Assembly (NCBI GenBank): GCA_963761325.1
Contig: CAVXGZ010000008.1
Location: forward strand, 744,001-808,000
DNA from: Streptantibioticus_C sp963761325
Lineage (GTDB): Bacteria; Actinomycetota; Actinomycetes; Streptomycetales; Streptomycetaceae
Length of the DNA: 64,000 bases
Direction of reading: 5' to 3'
In this document: positions 7,224-17,555 of the stretch, piece by piece
Layout: each line of letters begins with the position of its first letter
Numbering within the stretch: position 1 is the first letter of the stretch
Notes under the pieces: generated by a model
Told to the model about the DNA's origin: nothing
The model's database searches: none
What the model saw: the letters and a program-made list of their open reading frames with translations, nothing else
Translations under genes and position numbers: made by a program

Positions 7224-8951
7224 ATGTCCGACACATCTGATGCTCCTTACACCGCCGGCGTACCGGCCGCCGAGGCACTGCCGCGTGCGATCGCCGACCG
7301 GTACGTCGCGGCGCTGGCCGAGCTCGACCCGATCACCGCCCTCACCCTCGGCCTGCACCGCCCCGGCGACGACCGGCTCCCCGACTACTCCCCGGCCGGC
7401 CTCGAAGCCGTCGCCGACTTGGCCAGGCGCACCCTGGCCGAGCTCGACGCGGCCGAGGCCGCCGCTTCGCCCGGCGCGGCCGACGAGGCCGAACAGCGCT
7501 GCGCGCGGCTGCTGCGGGAGCGGCTCACCGCCGAGCTGGCCGTCTCCGACGCGGGCGAGGACCTGCGCAGGATCCGCAACCTCTACTCGCCGGTCCACAC
7601 GGTGCGCGAGTCCTTCACCATGATGGGCACCGACACCGACGCCGAGTGGACGGCGATCGCCGGCCGGCTGCGCAACGTGCCGGACTCGCTCGGCGGGTAC
7701 CGCGAGTCGCTGAACGCCGGTCTGGAGCGCGGGCTGCTGGCCGGACCGCTCCAGGTCGCCACGGTCATCGGGCAGTTGGACGAGTGGGTCGGCACCGACG
7801 GCAAGAGCTGGTTCGCCGCGTTCGTCGCGGACGGCCCCGAGGAGCGCCGCGCGGAGTTGGACGAGGCCGCCGCGGTGGCGGCCGGCGCGGTCGCGGACCT
7901 GCGCGACTGGCTGCGCGAGACGTACGCGCCCGCCGCGGCCGACACCCCCGACCCGGTGGGCCGGGAGCGCTACGCGCTGTGGGTACGCCGCTGGAGCGGC
8001 AGCGACCTGGACCTGGACGAGGCGTACGCGTGGGGCTGGGAGGAGTTCCACCGCATCGAGGCGGAGATGCGCGCCGAGGCGGAGAAGGTGCTGCCCGGCT
8101 CCACCCCGCTGGAGGCGCTGGCGCACCTGGAGGAGTCCGGGCAGGCCGTCGAGGGCGTGGAGACCGTCCGCGGCTGGCTGCAGGACATGATGGACCGGGC
8201 CATCACCGAACTGCACGGCACCCACTTCGACCTCGCGGAGCCGGTGCGCCGGGTCGAGGCGATGATCGCCCCGGTCGGCAGCGCTGCGGCCCCCTACTAC
8301 ACCGCGCCCACCCTGGACTTCTCGCGGCCCGGCCGCACCTGGCTGCCGACGCTCGGCCGGGACCGCTTCCCGGTGTACGACCTGGTGAGCACCTGGTACC
8401 ACGAGGGCGTGCCCGGCCACCACCTGCAACTCGCCCAGTGGGCCTACGTGGCCGACCGGCTCTCGAAGTACCAGGCCACGCTGGGCCTCGTCAGCGCCAA
8501 CGTGGAGGGCTGGGCGCTGTACGCGGAGCGCCTGATGGACGAGCTGGGCTTCTTCACCGACCCCGGCATCCGGCTCGGCCACCTGGACGCGCAGATGATG
8601 CGCGCGGTGCGGGTCATCATCGACATCGGCATGCACCTGGAGCTGCCGATCCCGCGCGACTCCGGCTTCCGCGACGGCGGGGAGCGCTGGACGCCCGCGC
8701 TGGCCCGCGAGTTCTTCGGCCTGCACAGCGGCCGTCCCGCCGACTTCCTGGACAGCGAACTCGTCCGGTACCTGGGCATGCCCGGCCAGGCGATCGGCTA
8801 CAAGCTGGGCGAGCGCGCCTGGCTGCAGGGCCGGGAGGCCGCCCGGCAGGCGCACGGCGCGGACTTCGACCTCAAGTCCTGGCACATGGCCGCGCTCTCC
8901 CAGGGCTCGCTGGGCCTGGACGACCTGGTGGACGAGCTGTCCCGGCTCTGA
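7224..8951 (+). CDS. DUF885 family putative metallopeptidase
   Basis: 575-aa DUF885 protein, a cytoplasmic family believed to be zinc peptidases. The metal motif is YHEGVPGHHLQ (HExxxGHH form), with a downstream Glu-containing segment NVEGWALYAERL that completes the site in the family. ATG 7224 is preceded by AGGA at 8 nt; ATG 7215 is less well placed. No signal peptide. A strong hairpin follows at 8970-9006. Substrate peptides are unknown. Confidence 0.9.
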   Translation: MSDTSDAPYTAGVPAAEALPRAIADRYVAALAELDPITALTLGLHRPGDDRLPDYSPAGLEAVADLARRTLAELDAAEAAASPGAADEAEQRCARLLRERLTAELAVSDAGEDLRRIRNLYSPVHTVRESFTMMGTDTDAEWTAIAGRLRNVPDSLGGYRESLNAGLERGLLAGPLQVATVIGQLDEWVGTDGKSWFAAFVADGPEERRAELDEAAAVAAGAVADLRDWLRETYAPAAADTPDPVGRERYALWVRRWSGSDLDLDEAYAWGWEEFHRIEAEMRAEAEKVLPGSTPLEALAHLEESGQAVEGVETVRGWLQDMMDRAITELHGTHFDLAEPVRRVEAMIAPVGSAAAPYYTAPTLDFSRPGRTWLPTLGRDRFPVYDLVSTWYHEGVPGHHLQLAQWAYVADRLSKYQATLGLVSANVEGWALYAERLMDELGFFTDPGIRLGHLDAQMMRAVRVIIDIGMHLELPIPRDSGFRDGGERWTPALAREFFGLHSGRPADFLDSELVRYLGMPGQAIGYKLGERAWLQGREAARQAHGADFDLKSWHMAALSQGSLGLDDLVDELSRL

Positions 8952-8969
8952 ACGGGCCGGCCTCTCCAC

Positions 8970-9006
8970 GGGCGGGAGCCCCGACCACGGGCCGGGGCGC
9001 CCGCCC
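8970..9006 (+). terminator. Strong intrinsic hairpin after the DUF885 gene
   Basis: 14-bp GC stem with one mismatch (GGGCGGGAGCCCCG / CGGGGCGCCCGCCC) and a 9-nt loop, beginning 19 nt after the stop. No T-run, typical for actinomycete terminators. Confidence 0.65.
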
Positions 9007-9189
9007 CGGTTCGTCCGCGCCCGAGGGCGCGTTCCCGCCCGGCGGTGCGCCTGCCGGCGGACGGCCGGACGGCTCCGGTGACCGCGCGTCCCGACACTCC
9101 CGAGCGCGTGCCAGGGGTTGAGGGGCCGGGCCGGGCACAAGATACAGTGCGTCGGCGCTCGGAGCGGGCACGGCGGAAGGACAGGGTTC

Positions 9190-9717
9190 ATGGTGGTCTC
9201 CTACGACGGCGGCCGGGTGGTGCTGCGCGACGGACGGGTGGAGTTGCGCGAGCAGTTGCCCCCGGAGGCGGCACGGATCGCCGACGGCCTGTCCACGGAC
9301 CTGCGCTGGATCGACGAGACGCCCTGCGAGGGCACGGTGATCGCCGCCTCGATGATCGTCAAGGCGTTCACCGCCGGGCTGTACGTGCCCGGTTGGAGCG
9401 TGTTCACCATCCTGCGGACCGAGGACGACACGGCGATCGGCGGCATCGGCTTCCACGGGGCGCCCAGGGACGGCGTGGTGGAACTGGGCTACGACCTGTC
9501 GGTCTCGGCGCGCGGCGCGGGCTGGGCCACCGACGCGGTGCGGCTGCTGTCCGCCTGGGCGCTCGGCCAGGCGGACGTGCACACGGTGGTGGCCACCACC
9601 GAGCCGTCCAACTCCCCCTCGCAGGCGGTGCTGGCCCGCGCCGGGTTCAGCTGGGCCGGCAGCCGGGAGGGCATGCGCCTGTTCGTGATGCGCCGGGCCG
9701 CCGCAACGACCTCCTGA
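9190..9717 (+). CDS. GNAT-family (RimJ/RimL-like) N-acetyltransferase
   Basis: 175-aa acetyltransferase of the RimJ/RimL type: VELGYDLSVSARGAGWATDA is the acetyl-CoA-binding strand and loop, and TEPSNSPSQAVLARAGF is the conserved ENxxSxxvxxKxGF-like segment (Asn kept). ATG 9190 is preceded by AAGGA. Substrate unknown; relatives acetylate ribosomal protein N-termini or small molecules. Converges with sbcC 18 nt downstream. Confidence 0.87.
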   Translation: MVVSYDGGRVVLRDGRVELREQLPPEAARIADGLSTDLRWIDETPCEGTVIAASMIVKAFTAGLYVPGWSVFTILRTEDDTAIGGIGFHGAPRDGVVELGYDLSVSARGAGWATDAVRLLSAWALGQADVHTVVATTEPSNSPSQAVLARAGFSWAGSREGMRLFVMRRAAATTS

Positions 9718-9735
9718 CGGCCGCGGCCCGCGCGG

Positions 9736-12700
9736 CTACCCTCCCGCACGGCGGCCGACCGGACCGTGCGCGGCGCCCGTGCGGTGCCGTACCGACGAGC
9801 CGTCGCGGCCCTTGACCACCTCCAGTTGGGCGGGGATGCGGTGGCGCAGGTCGGCGACGTGGCTCACGATGCCCACGGTGCGGTCGCGTTCGCGCAGCGC
9901 GTCGAGGACGTCGAGCACCTCGTCGAGGGTCTGCTCGTCGAGGCTGCCGAAGCCCTCGTCGATGAAGAGGGTGTCGAGCCGGACGGCGCCCGCCTCCTCG
10001 GTCACCACGTCGGCCAGGCCGAGGGCGAGGGCCAGTGAGGCGAAGAACGTCTCGCCGCCGGAGAGCGTCGCGGTGTCGCGCTCGGTGCCGGTCCAGGCGT
10101 CCGCCACCCGCAGTCCGAGGCCGGAGCGGGCCCGGCCGGCGCCCTTGGCGTCGGAGTGGATCAGCGTGTAGCGGCCGGCGGACATCCGGCGCAGCCGCAC
10201 GCTCGCCGCCGCCGCGACCTGCTCCAGCCGGGCGGCCAGTACGTAGGACTCCAGGCGCATGCGCAACTCGTTCTCCGCCGAGGTGCCCGCGGTCAGCTGG
10301 GCGAGCCGGCGCAGCCGGGCGTGCTCGGCGCGCAGCGGCGCCAACGCCCGGGCCTGCCGGGCGGTTTCGGCCGAGAGGCGGTCGAGTTCGGCGCAGCGCT
10401 GCCCGGCCGAGGTCTCGGCGGCCGAGACCTCGCGCAGCCGTCCCGTCGCCGCGTCGAGCGCGGCACGGCAGGACTGCGGGTCGGCGGCCGGGCGGGCGGC
10501 GGCCTCGGCGAGCCGGGGATCGGCCAACTCCGCGTCCACCGCGGCCCGCCGGCTGCGATGCGCCTCGACCCGTTCGCGCAGCTCGGCGCGGGCACGGGGG
10601 TTCAGCACGGCCTCGGCAGCGGCGGACGCGTCGGCGAACCCGGCCTCGCGGGCGGCCTGCCGGGCGCGCTCGCCCGCAGCGGTCAGCCGTGCCTCGGCGT
10701 CGGCGGCGGCGCGGGCGGCCTCGACGGCACCGGCGAGCAGGCGGGCCAGCCGCTCCAGCCGGGCGGCCTGCTCCGCGACGCTGCCGTCGCCGCGCACCTC
10801 GTCCAACTGCTCGCGCAGCGAGGCGAGTTCGGCATCGAGTGCTTCCCGGTGGGAAGTCCGGGCGGCCTGCCGCTTCTGGGTCTCGCGCTGGACGTCGAGT
10901 CGTTGGGCGTGCTCCTCCTCGGCGGCGCGCAGGGTCTCCTTCGCGGGGTGGAGGTCGGCGGCCGTGTGGCGGGCGTCGGCCAGCTCGCCGTCCAACGCGG
11001 CCGTTCGGCGTCGAGTTGATCGGTGGTCAGGTCGGCGGCCTCGGCGCGGGCGGCGGCGAGCAGCTCGCGCAGGGTGTGCGCCTGCGTGTCGGCTGCGGCG
11101 CGCTCCTGCTCGGCGCGGCGGTGGGCGGCGTGCGCGGCGTCCTCGGCGGCCCGGTCGACGTGTCCGGCGCCGGGCCGGGCGGGAGCCGGGTGTTCGGCGC
11201 TGCCGCAGACCGGGCAGTCCTCGCCGGGCGTGAGGCCCGCGGCGAGTTCGGCGGCGATGCCGCGCAGCCGGGCCTCCTTGAGGGTCAGCCAGTGTTCCTG
11301 GGCGTCGGCCGCCCGGGCGCGCAGTGTCAACAGCCGCTCGGCGGCCTGCCGTTCCTCGGTGATCAGCTCGTCGCGGCGACGGGCGGCGCGGGCCCGGCGG
11401 CGCACGGACTCCAGCCGGGCGGCGAGGGCTTCCGCGGCGGTCGCGGCCTGCTGGGCGGCTTCGAGCCGGCGCCGGCCCGCGTCGCGGGTGGGCTCCCAGG
11501 TGGCGAGCCAGGCCGTGGTGTCGCGTTCGAGATCCTCGGCGGCGGCGGATTCGGCTTCCAGCCGGGCGCGTTCGCCGCGGATCTCGGTCGCCCGGCGTTC
11601 GGCGCGGCGCGCGGAGTCGAGGCTGCCGAGCGCCTGCCGGGTCTCGCGTTCCCGCTCGGTGAGCGCTTCGGCGTCGGCCTCGGCGAGGGAGGGGGGCAAC
11701 TGCCCGGCGGCCGAGCGCTGTTCGCGGACGGCGGCGTCTCGCTCGCGGGCCGCGTGGTCGAGGGCGTCCAGCGCGGGCACCACCTGGTCGGCCGCGCGGG
11801 CCAGCTCCAGCCGGCGCCGGAGGCGGTCGAACTCCTCGGCCTGCTCGTCCAGTCGGCCGGCCCGGGCCAGCGCGAGCGCGTGCCGCTGCTGCGCCGCGGC
11901 CGTCTCGCCCGCCTCTTCGAGCGCCGCCTGCGCGGTCCGGTGGGCGGATTCGGCCGCGTCGAGGGCGAGGACGGCGATGTCCCGGCGCTCCCGGGCCCCG
12001 GCGCGCGCGACGGCGGCCCACCGCAGGATGTGCGGAGCCAACTCCGGCTCATCCGCCGCCAGTTCGGGCGGTGCCTGTTCGTGTGCCGCGGCTCCGGCCG
12101 CCTGGCCGATGCGGTGCGCGAGGCCGATCAGCTCCTCGTCCCCCGCCCGCACCCGGGACTCGGAGGCGCGGCGGCGCTCCGCGAGCCACTTCTCGACGGC
12201 TTCGAAGCGGCCGGTGTCGAAGAGCCGGCCGAGCAGGTCGGCCCGCGCGGTCGCGTCGGAGCGCAGGAAGTGCGCGAACTCGCCCTGCGGCAACAGGACC
12301 ACCTGGCAGAACTGCTCGCGGCTCATCCCGAGCAGCTGCCCGATCTCCTCGCCGATCTCCTGGTGGGAGCGGCTGAGCGGCTTCCACTCGGCGCCGCCCG
12401 GCACCCGCTCGCGCAGCAGGCTGACCGCCTTCTCCACGGTGCTGCCGCTGCCGCGGCGCTTGGGCCGCGGCTGCTCGGGGCGCCGGGTGATCTCCAACCG
12501 GCGCCCGGCGACGGTGAGTTCGAGCATGACCTCGGTGAGCACGTGCGCGTCCGCGTGGTCGCTGCGCAGCCGCATCCCGTGCCGGGCGCCGGGCACCGCG
12601 CCGTACAGGGCGTAGCAGACGGCGTCGAGCACCGAGGTCTTGCCGGCGCCGGTCGGTCCGTGCAGCAGGAAGAGGCCGGCCCGGGAGAGCTCGTCGAAGT

Positions 12701-12761
12701 CGACACGCGAGGTGCCGGGGTACGGGCCGAAGGCGGTCACCGTCAGCGTGTGCAGCCTCAC
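9736..12761 (-). pseudogene. sbcC: sbcC, exonuclease SbcCD ATPase subunit, broken by a single-base frameshift
   Basis: SMC-like ATPase partner of SbcD. The 5' half carries Walker A (HGPTGAGKTSVLD), long coiled coil and the zinc hook CPVCG (near 11215). The 3' half carries the ABC signature TLSGGETFFASLAL and Walker B LDTLFIDEGFGSLD. The two halves are in different frames and join at about 10999-11003, where CGG-CC-GCG should read CGG-GCC-GCG. Adding one G restores an uninterrupted 1008-aa protein (3027 nt). Both sides otherwise look under selection, so this is either a very recent mutation or an assembly error in a G run. GTG start overlaps the sbcD stop (GTGA). Confidence 0.88.
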
Positions 12762-13918
12762 CGCGCCTCCTCCACGCCCTCGCGGACCCGCACGGCGTCC
12801 AACGCGTCGCGCAGCACCGCCCGTTCCGCCGCGTCGGGACCGCTGCCGCGCACATGGGCGACGAAGTCCTCGGCGATCTGCTGGTCGGTGCGGTCCCGCA
12901 GCCGCCGCGCGTAGCCGATCAGCGGGTCGTCCTGCGCGCCGTCCGGTTCGAAGACGAGGGCGAGCAGGTGCGGGAAGCGCTTGGTGAGCCGGGCCATCGG
13001 CTCTTCCGGGCGGAACGGGTCGGTCAGCGTCGCCTCGACCCACGCGTCCTCGTGCGCCGCCAGCGCCGGATCGGCCAGCAGCGTCTCCACCGTGCCCCGC
13101 ACCCGGGCGAGCCGGCGCGGCACCGGGCAGTCCACCCGCTCGGCCGCCACCTCGCCCGCCGGACCGAGGTCCACCAGCCACATGCTCTTGCGGTGCGCGG
13201 CCTCGGAGAAGGAGTACGCCAGCGGCGAACCGGAGTAGCGCACCCGGTCGCCGACCGTCTGGCAGCCGTGCAGATGGCCGAGCGCCACGTAGTCCACCCC
13301 GGCGAACACCTCGGCGGGCACGGCCGCGACGCCGCCCGCGGTGATGTCGCGCTCGCTGTCGCAGGCGGCGGCTCCGCTGACGAAGGCGTGGGCCAGCACG
13401 ACCGAGCGGGTGCCGGCCGGCCGGGCCGCCAGGTCGGCGCGCACCCGGTCCATCGCGGCGCCGAGCACGGCGGCGTGGTCGGCCCGGCTCGCGCCGAACT
13501 CCTCGCGCACCAGGGCCGGTTCGAGGTAGGGCAGCCCGTAGACGGCCACCTCGCCGTGCGCGTCGCCGAGCAGCACCGGCACCGCGCAGCCGCCGGGCGC
13601 GGTGCGCAGGTGGATGCCCGAGCCGGACATCAGCCGGGCCCCGACCCCGAGCCGCCGCGCCGAGTCGTGGTTCCCGGAGATCATCACGGTGGGCACGCCG
13701 ATCCCCGCGAGCCGGTGCAGCGCGTCGTCGAACAACTCCACGGCGGGCAGCGGCGGAACCGCCCGGTCGTAGACGTCGCCCGCGACGACCACCGCGTCCA
13801 CCCGCTCGGCGCGCGCCGTGGCCACCAGGTGGTCCACGAACTCCTCCTGCGCCGACAGCAGGTTCACCCGGTGGAACGACCGCCCCAGATGCCAGTCGGA
13901 GGTGTGCAGCAGCCTCAA
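12758..13918 (-). CDS. sbcD: Exonuclease SbcD, Mre11-type nuclease
   Basis: Calcineurin-like phosphoesterase subunit of SbcCD, which opens hairpins and processes DNA ends. Metal motifs run in order: DWHLG (HTSDWHLGRSF), VVVAGDVYD, ISGNHDSARR, LAHAFVSG and ALGHLHGCQ. 386 aa, standard length. Start is TTG 13918 with GGAG 7 nt upstream. It is the first gene of the sbcDC operon; its stop overlaps sbcC. Confidence 0.94.
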   Translation of the reverse strand: MRLLHTSDWHLGRSFHRVNLLSAQEEFVDHLVATARAERVDAVVVAGDVYDRAVPPLPAVELFDDALHRLAGIGVPTVMISGNHDSARRLGVGARLMSGSGIHLRTAPGGCAVPVLLGDAHGEVAVYGLPYLEPALVREEFGASRADHAAVLGAAMDRVRADLAARPAGTRSVVLAHAFVSGAAACDSERDITAGGVAAVPAEVFAGVDYVALGHLHGCQTVGDRVRYSGSPLAYSFSEAAHRKSMWLVDLGPAGEVAAERVDCPVPRRLARVRGTVETLLADPALAAHEDAWVEATLTDPFRPEEPMARLTKRFPHLLALVFEPDGAQDDPLIGYARRLRDRTDQQIAEDFVAHVRGSGPDAAERAVLRDALDAVRVREGVEEAR

Positions 13919-14077
13919 CGGACCACTCCGACCCGCGTGTCCACCCTTGTCCCCGCCTTCCGCCGTGCCCCGCGCGTCCCGCTCCTCACGCCCTGGCCCT
14001 CAGTCTCGCACCGGCCACTGACAACGGCCGACACGGCGGCGGTCCGCGCCGCCGGGTCCGCCCCGCCGCGACCTCGG

Positions 14078-14704
14078 TCAGGCGTCACCGTAGGTCTCGG
14101 CGCCGAGGGTGAGCGTCGCGGTTCCGGCGGTGGCGTCGGCGAGCCAGGCGGTGAAGGCGGGCAGGTCGGACTCGGCGAGCGCGAGGTCGATGCCGACCGC
14201 TTCGGCGTAGCGCACGTCGAGCACCGTGCGCCCGGTGCCGCGCAGGTCGTTCTCCAGCCGCCCGGCGTGCGCGTGGTCCACGGTCACGGTGGCGAGCCGC
14301 CGGCGGTGCCTGATCCGGGTGCCGAGCACGTCCAGGGCCTCGCCGACCACGCCGCCGTAGGCCCGGATCAGCCCGCCCGCGCCGAGCTTGACGCCGCCGA
14401 AGTAGCGGGTGACGACGGCGACCGCGTAGCGCACGTCACGGCGCAGCAGCATCTGCAGCATGGGCGCGCCCGCGGTGCCGGACGGCTCGCCGTCGTCGCT
14501 CGCCCGCTGGATCCCCGCGTCGGTGCCGATGACGTACGCGAAGCAGTGGTGGTTGGCGGTCGGGTGCGCCTCGCGGACCGCCCGGACGAACTCCTGCGCC
14601 TGCGGTTCGGTCGCGGCCGGCGCGAGGGCGCACAGGAAGCGCGACCTGTTGATCTCGGTCTCGTGCGTCCCGCGTCGGGCGACCGTCCGGTACTGCTCTG
14701 GCAT
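14078..14704 (-). CDS. YigZ/IMPACT (UPF0029) family protein
   Basis: 208 aa with the IMPACT N-terminal domain signature: ANHHCFAYVIG, SDDGEPSGTAGAPML and VTRYFGGVKLGAGGLIRAYG. The C-terminal 70 residues match the YigZ ferredoxin-like domain (DUF1949). Family members bind nucleic acid or ribosome-associated factors; a precise role is not established. ATG 14704 gives the standard MPEQYRTVAR-like N-terminus. Monocistronic. Confidence 0.9.
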   Translation of the reverse strand: MPEQYRTVARRGTHETEINRSRFLCALAPAATEPQAQEFVRAVREAHPTANHHCFAYVIGTDAGIQRASDDGEPSGTAGAPMLQMLLRRDVRYAVAVVTRYFGGVKLGAGGLIRAYGGVVGEALDVLGTRIRHRRRLATVTVDHAHAGRLENDLRGTGRTVLDVRYAEAVGIDLALAESDLPAFTAWLADATAGTATLTLGAETYGDA

Positions 14705-14812
14705 CGCACCACCCTAGCCAGTCGGCCGCTGGTCCCGACGTCAGCGAGCCGAGCGATGGTTCATCCGTTCTAGGCAGACCCGAGCCTGGGTCGAGAGCGA
14801 CGTACATCATAA

Positions 14813-14831
14813 TTAGGTTTACCTAAGTTAG
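14813..14831. promoter_or_regulatory. DtxR/IdeR/DmdR-type iron box
   Basis: The 19-mer TTAGGTTTACCTAAGTTAG matches the DtxR/DmdR consensus TWAGGTTAGSCTAACCTWA at 14 of 19 positions and contains a perfect TTAGGT/ACCTAA inverted repeat plus an overlapping ACCTAA/TTAGGG pair. It lies 77-95 nt upstream of the iron ABC operon, as expected for iron-dependent repression. Confidence 0.85.
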
Positions 14832-14907
14832 GGTAGTCTTCCCTTGGCCCGAGCGGGTCCGTGGTCACCCCGGCCCGGATCCTCACCTCCCTTCTTCGAA
14901 AGCCGCC

Positions 14908-15963
14908 ATGCGTCGTCCAGTTGTCACCATCGCCGTCCCGTCGCTCCTGCTCGCGCTGACCGCCACCGGCTGCGGCGCCCTGGGCGGCTCGGCTGCCTCG
15001 CCGGACAAGACCACGATCACGCTGTACAACGGCCAGCACGAGCAGACCACTCAGCAGTTGGTGGCGGCGTTCGAGAAGCGGAACCCGTCGATCAAGGTCA
15101 CCGTCCGCAGCGACGACGAGGACGTGCTCGCCCAGCAGATCGAGAAGGAGGGCGGCAAGTCCCCGGCGGACGTCTTCTACACGGAGAACTCCCCCGCGCT
15201 GGAGAACCTGGCGGGCAAGCGGCTGCTCGCCCCGGCACCGGCCGACGCGCTGGCCTCGGTGCCGGCGAAGTACAGCGCGCCGGGGCAGGGTTCGGCCCGC
15301 ACCTGGATCGGCGTGTCGGCCCGCGTCTCGGTGATGGTGGTCAACACCCGCCAGGTGCCCGCCTCCCGGATCCCGACCTCGGTCCTGCAGCTCGCCGACC
15401 CGAGGTGGAAGGGGAAGCTGGCGCTGGCCGGCGGGGAGACCGACTTCCAGCCGGTCGTCACCTCGATCGCGAAGGCGTACGGCAACGCGAAGGCCACGGC
15501 GTGGCTCAAGGCGGTCAAGGCCAACGGCGCCGCCCACTCCGTGCCCGACAACGAGACCGTCACCGCCGACGTGGACAAGGGCCAGGCGCAGATCGGTCTG
15601 GTGGACCAGTACTACTGGTACCGGCAGGCCGTGCAGGACGGCGGTGAGGCCAAGACGCACTCGAAGATCGCCTACTTCGCCCCCAAGGACCCGGGATACG
15701 TGCTCGACGTGTCCGGCGCCGCGGTCCTGAAGTCCTCCCGCCACCAGGCCGCGGCGGACCGGTTCCTGGCCTTCCTCACCTCGGCGGCCGGGCAGAAGAT
15801 CATCGCCACCTCCGACAGCTTCGAGTACCCGATACGCCCCGGCGTGGCCGCCAACGCGGAACTGGCCCCGCTCAGCTCGCTCCGGCCGAACGGCATCACC
15901 GTGGCCGACCTGGGTGACGGCCAGTCGGCCATCGCCCTGCTGCAGGCGGCGCAACTGCTGTGA
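14908..15963 (+). CDS. Iron(III) ABC transporter substrate-binding lipoprotein (FbpA-like)
   Basis: Extracytoplasmic ferric-ion binding protein. The signal peptide ends in lipobox LTATGC (Cys22), so it is lipid-anchored. The domain ITLYNGQHEQTT starts the type-2 periplasmic binding fold. DQYYWYR (adjacent Tyr235-Tyr236) corresponds to the iron-ligand tyrosines of FbpA. 351 aa. It sits under an iron box and its stop overlaps the permease start (GTGA). Likely derepressed in iron starvation. Confidence 0.92.
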   Translation: MRRPVVTIAVPSLLLALTATGCGALGGSAASPDKTTITLYNGQHEQTTQQLVAAFEKRNPSIKVTVRSDDEDVLAQQIEKEGGKSPADVFYTENSPALENLAGKRLLAPAPADALASVPAKYSAPGQGSARTWIGVSARVSVMVVNTRQVPASRIPTSVLQLADPRWKGKLALAGGETDFQPVVTSIAKAYGNAKATAWLKAVKANGAAHSVPDNETVTADVDKGQAQIGLVDQYYWYRQAVQDGGEAKTHSKIAYFAPKDPGYVLDVSGAAVLKSSRHQAAADRFLAFLTSAAGQKIIATSDSFEYPIRPGVAANAELAPLSSLRPNGITVADLGDGQSAIALLQAAQLL

Positions 15964-17555
15964 CCCCGGGTCTCGACGCCACGGCCGCAAGCGCCGCGAG
16001 GACGCCGGTCCGCACCCGCGGACGGCGTCCGGCGGCGCTGATGGCCGGCTCGATCCTGATCGCCGCTGTGGTGCTGCTGCCGGTGGTCTTCCTCGGCCTG
16101 CAGGCCGCCCAGGTCGGCGGCGCGGCCCTGCGGCGTCTGCTGTTCCGCTCGCTGACCTGGCAGTTGCTCGCCAACACCGCCGAACTCGCGGTCTGCGTCA
16201 CCGTGTTGTGCGCGGTCCTGGGCACCGCCGCGGCGTACGCGACGGAACGCACCGACCTGCCGCTGCGCCGGATGTGGTCCTCGCTGATCGTGGTGCCGCT
16301 GGCGATTCCCGACTTCATCGTCGGCTACACGTGGTCCTCCCTGCTGCCCGGGCTGCACGGTCTGCCCGGCGCGGTGCTGGTCATGACGCTGAGCCTCAAT
16401 CCGCTGGTGTACCTGCCGGTCGCCGCGGCGCTGCGCAACACCGACCCCGCGCTGGAGGAGGCCGCGCGGTCGTTGGGGCTGACCCCGTGGGCGGTCTTCC
16501 GCCGGGTCACGCTGCGGCAGATCCGTCCGGCGCTGCTGGGCGGCTGTCTGGTGGTCTGCCTGGCGCTGCTCGCCGAGTACGGCGCGTTCGAGATCATGCG
16601 GTTCCAGACCTTCACCACCGAGATCTACACCGAGTTCCAGGTCGGCTTCTCCTCCTCCGCCGCCTGCGCGTTGTCCATCGTGCTGGTGCTGCTCGGACTT
16701 GTCGTCCTGGTCGGGCAGCACTGGTCCAACGCGGACGGGCGCGCGGGCGCCGGCCGGTCGGCGCGCGCCGCGGGATCGGCCCGCCGCCCGCCGGCCCGGC
16801 ACCGGCTGGGAGCGCGGGCGATCCCCGTGACGGCCGGCTGCGCGGCGCTGGCCGCGCTGTCCCTCGGCGTTCCGGTGGCCACGCTCGCCTACTGGCTCGG
16901 GCAGCCGAACACGAGCACCCTGCCGGCGACCGCCTCCCTGCCGTCCGCCACGTTGACCACCGTGCTCTACGCGGCCCTCGCCGCGCTCGCCGCCACGATG
17001 CTGGCGCTGCCGGTCGCGCTGCTCGCCGAGCGGCACCGCACCGGCTTCACCGTGTTGCTGGAACGCGCCACGCTCCTGGTGCAGGGGCTGCCCGGGCTGG
17101 TGATCGCGTTGTCGCTGGTGTTCTTCGCGGTCCGGTTCGCCTTCGGCCTCTACCAGAGCCCGGTGCTGATGATCGCCGCCTACGCCATCCTGTTCTTCCC
17201 ACTGGCGCTCGTCTCGGTGCGTTCGTCGGTGGCACAGGCACCGAGGAAGTTCGAGGAGGCGGCGCGCTCGCTGGGCAAGCCACCGCTCGTGGTGCTGCTC
17301 CGGGTGACGCTGCCGCTGATCGCGCCCGGTCTGGCCGCCGGCTTCTGCCTGGTGTTCCTCTCCGTCACCACCGAGTTGACGGCGACGCTGGTCCTGCTCC
17401 CCACCGGGGTGCGGACCCTCGCCACGCAGTTCTGGGCCTTCCAGCACGACCAGTCGTACGCGGCGGCGGCACCGTACGCGGCGGCCATGGTCGCCCTCGC
17501 GGTCGTGCCGGGATACCTGCTGGGCAAGTGGTTCGACAGGAGGAGCACGGCATGA
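15960..17555 (+). CDS. Iron(III) ABC transporter permease (FbpB-like, fused double domain)
   Basis: Membrane permease with two tandem ABC permease domains, typical of FbpB/SfuB. Each half has an EAA loop for ATPase contact: EEAARSLGLTPWAVFRRVTL and EEAARSLGKPPLVVLLRVTL. Roughly 12 hydrophobic segments in 531 aa. GTG 15960 overlaps the binding-protein stop; its own stop overlaps the ATPase ATG (ATGA). An Arg/Ala-rich cytoplasmic linker (about residues 258-285) joins the halves. Confidence 0.92.
   Translation: MTPGLDATAASAARTPVRTRGRRPAALMAGSILIAAVVLLPVVFLGLQAAQVGGAALRRLLFRSLTWQLLANTAELAVCVTVLCAVLGTAAAYATERTDLPLRRMWSSLIVVPLAIPDFIVGYTWSSLLPGLHGLPGAVLVMTLSLNPLVYLPVAAALRNTDPALEEAARSLGLTPWAVFRRVTLRQIRPALLGGCLVVCLALLAEYGAFEIMRFQTFTTEIYTEFQVGFSSSAACALSIVLVLLGLVVLVGQHWSNADGRAGAGRSARAAGSARRPPARHRLGARAIPVTAGCAALAALSLGVPVATLAYWLGQPNTSTLPATASLPSATLTTVLYAALAALAATMLALPVALLAERHRTGFTVLLERATLLVQGLPGLVIALSLVFFAVRFAFGLYQSPVLMIAAYAILFFPLALVSVRSSVAQAPRKFEEAARSLGKPPLVVLLRVTLPLIAPGLAAGFCLVFLSVTTELTATLVLLPTGVRTLATQFWAFQHDQSYAAAAPYAAAMVALAVVPGYLLGKWFDRRSTA

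Noticed and set aside
10035..12914. 959-codon plus-strand frame opposite sbcC
   Set aside because: Antisense shadow, Arg/Gly/Pro-rich with no motif, while the minus strand holds clear SbcC domains.
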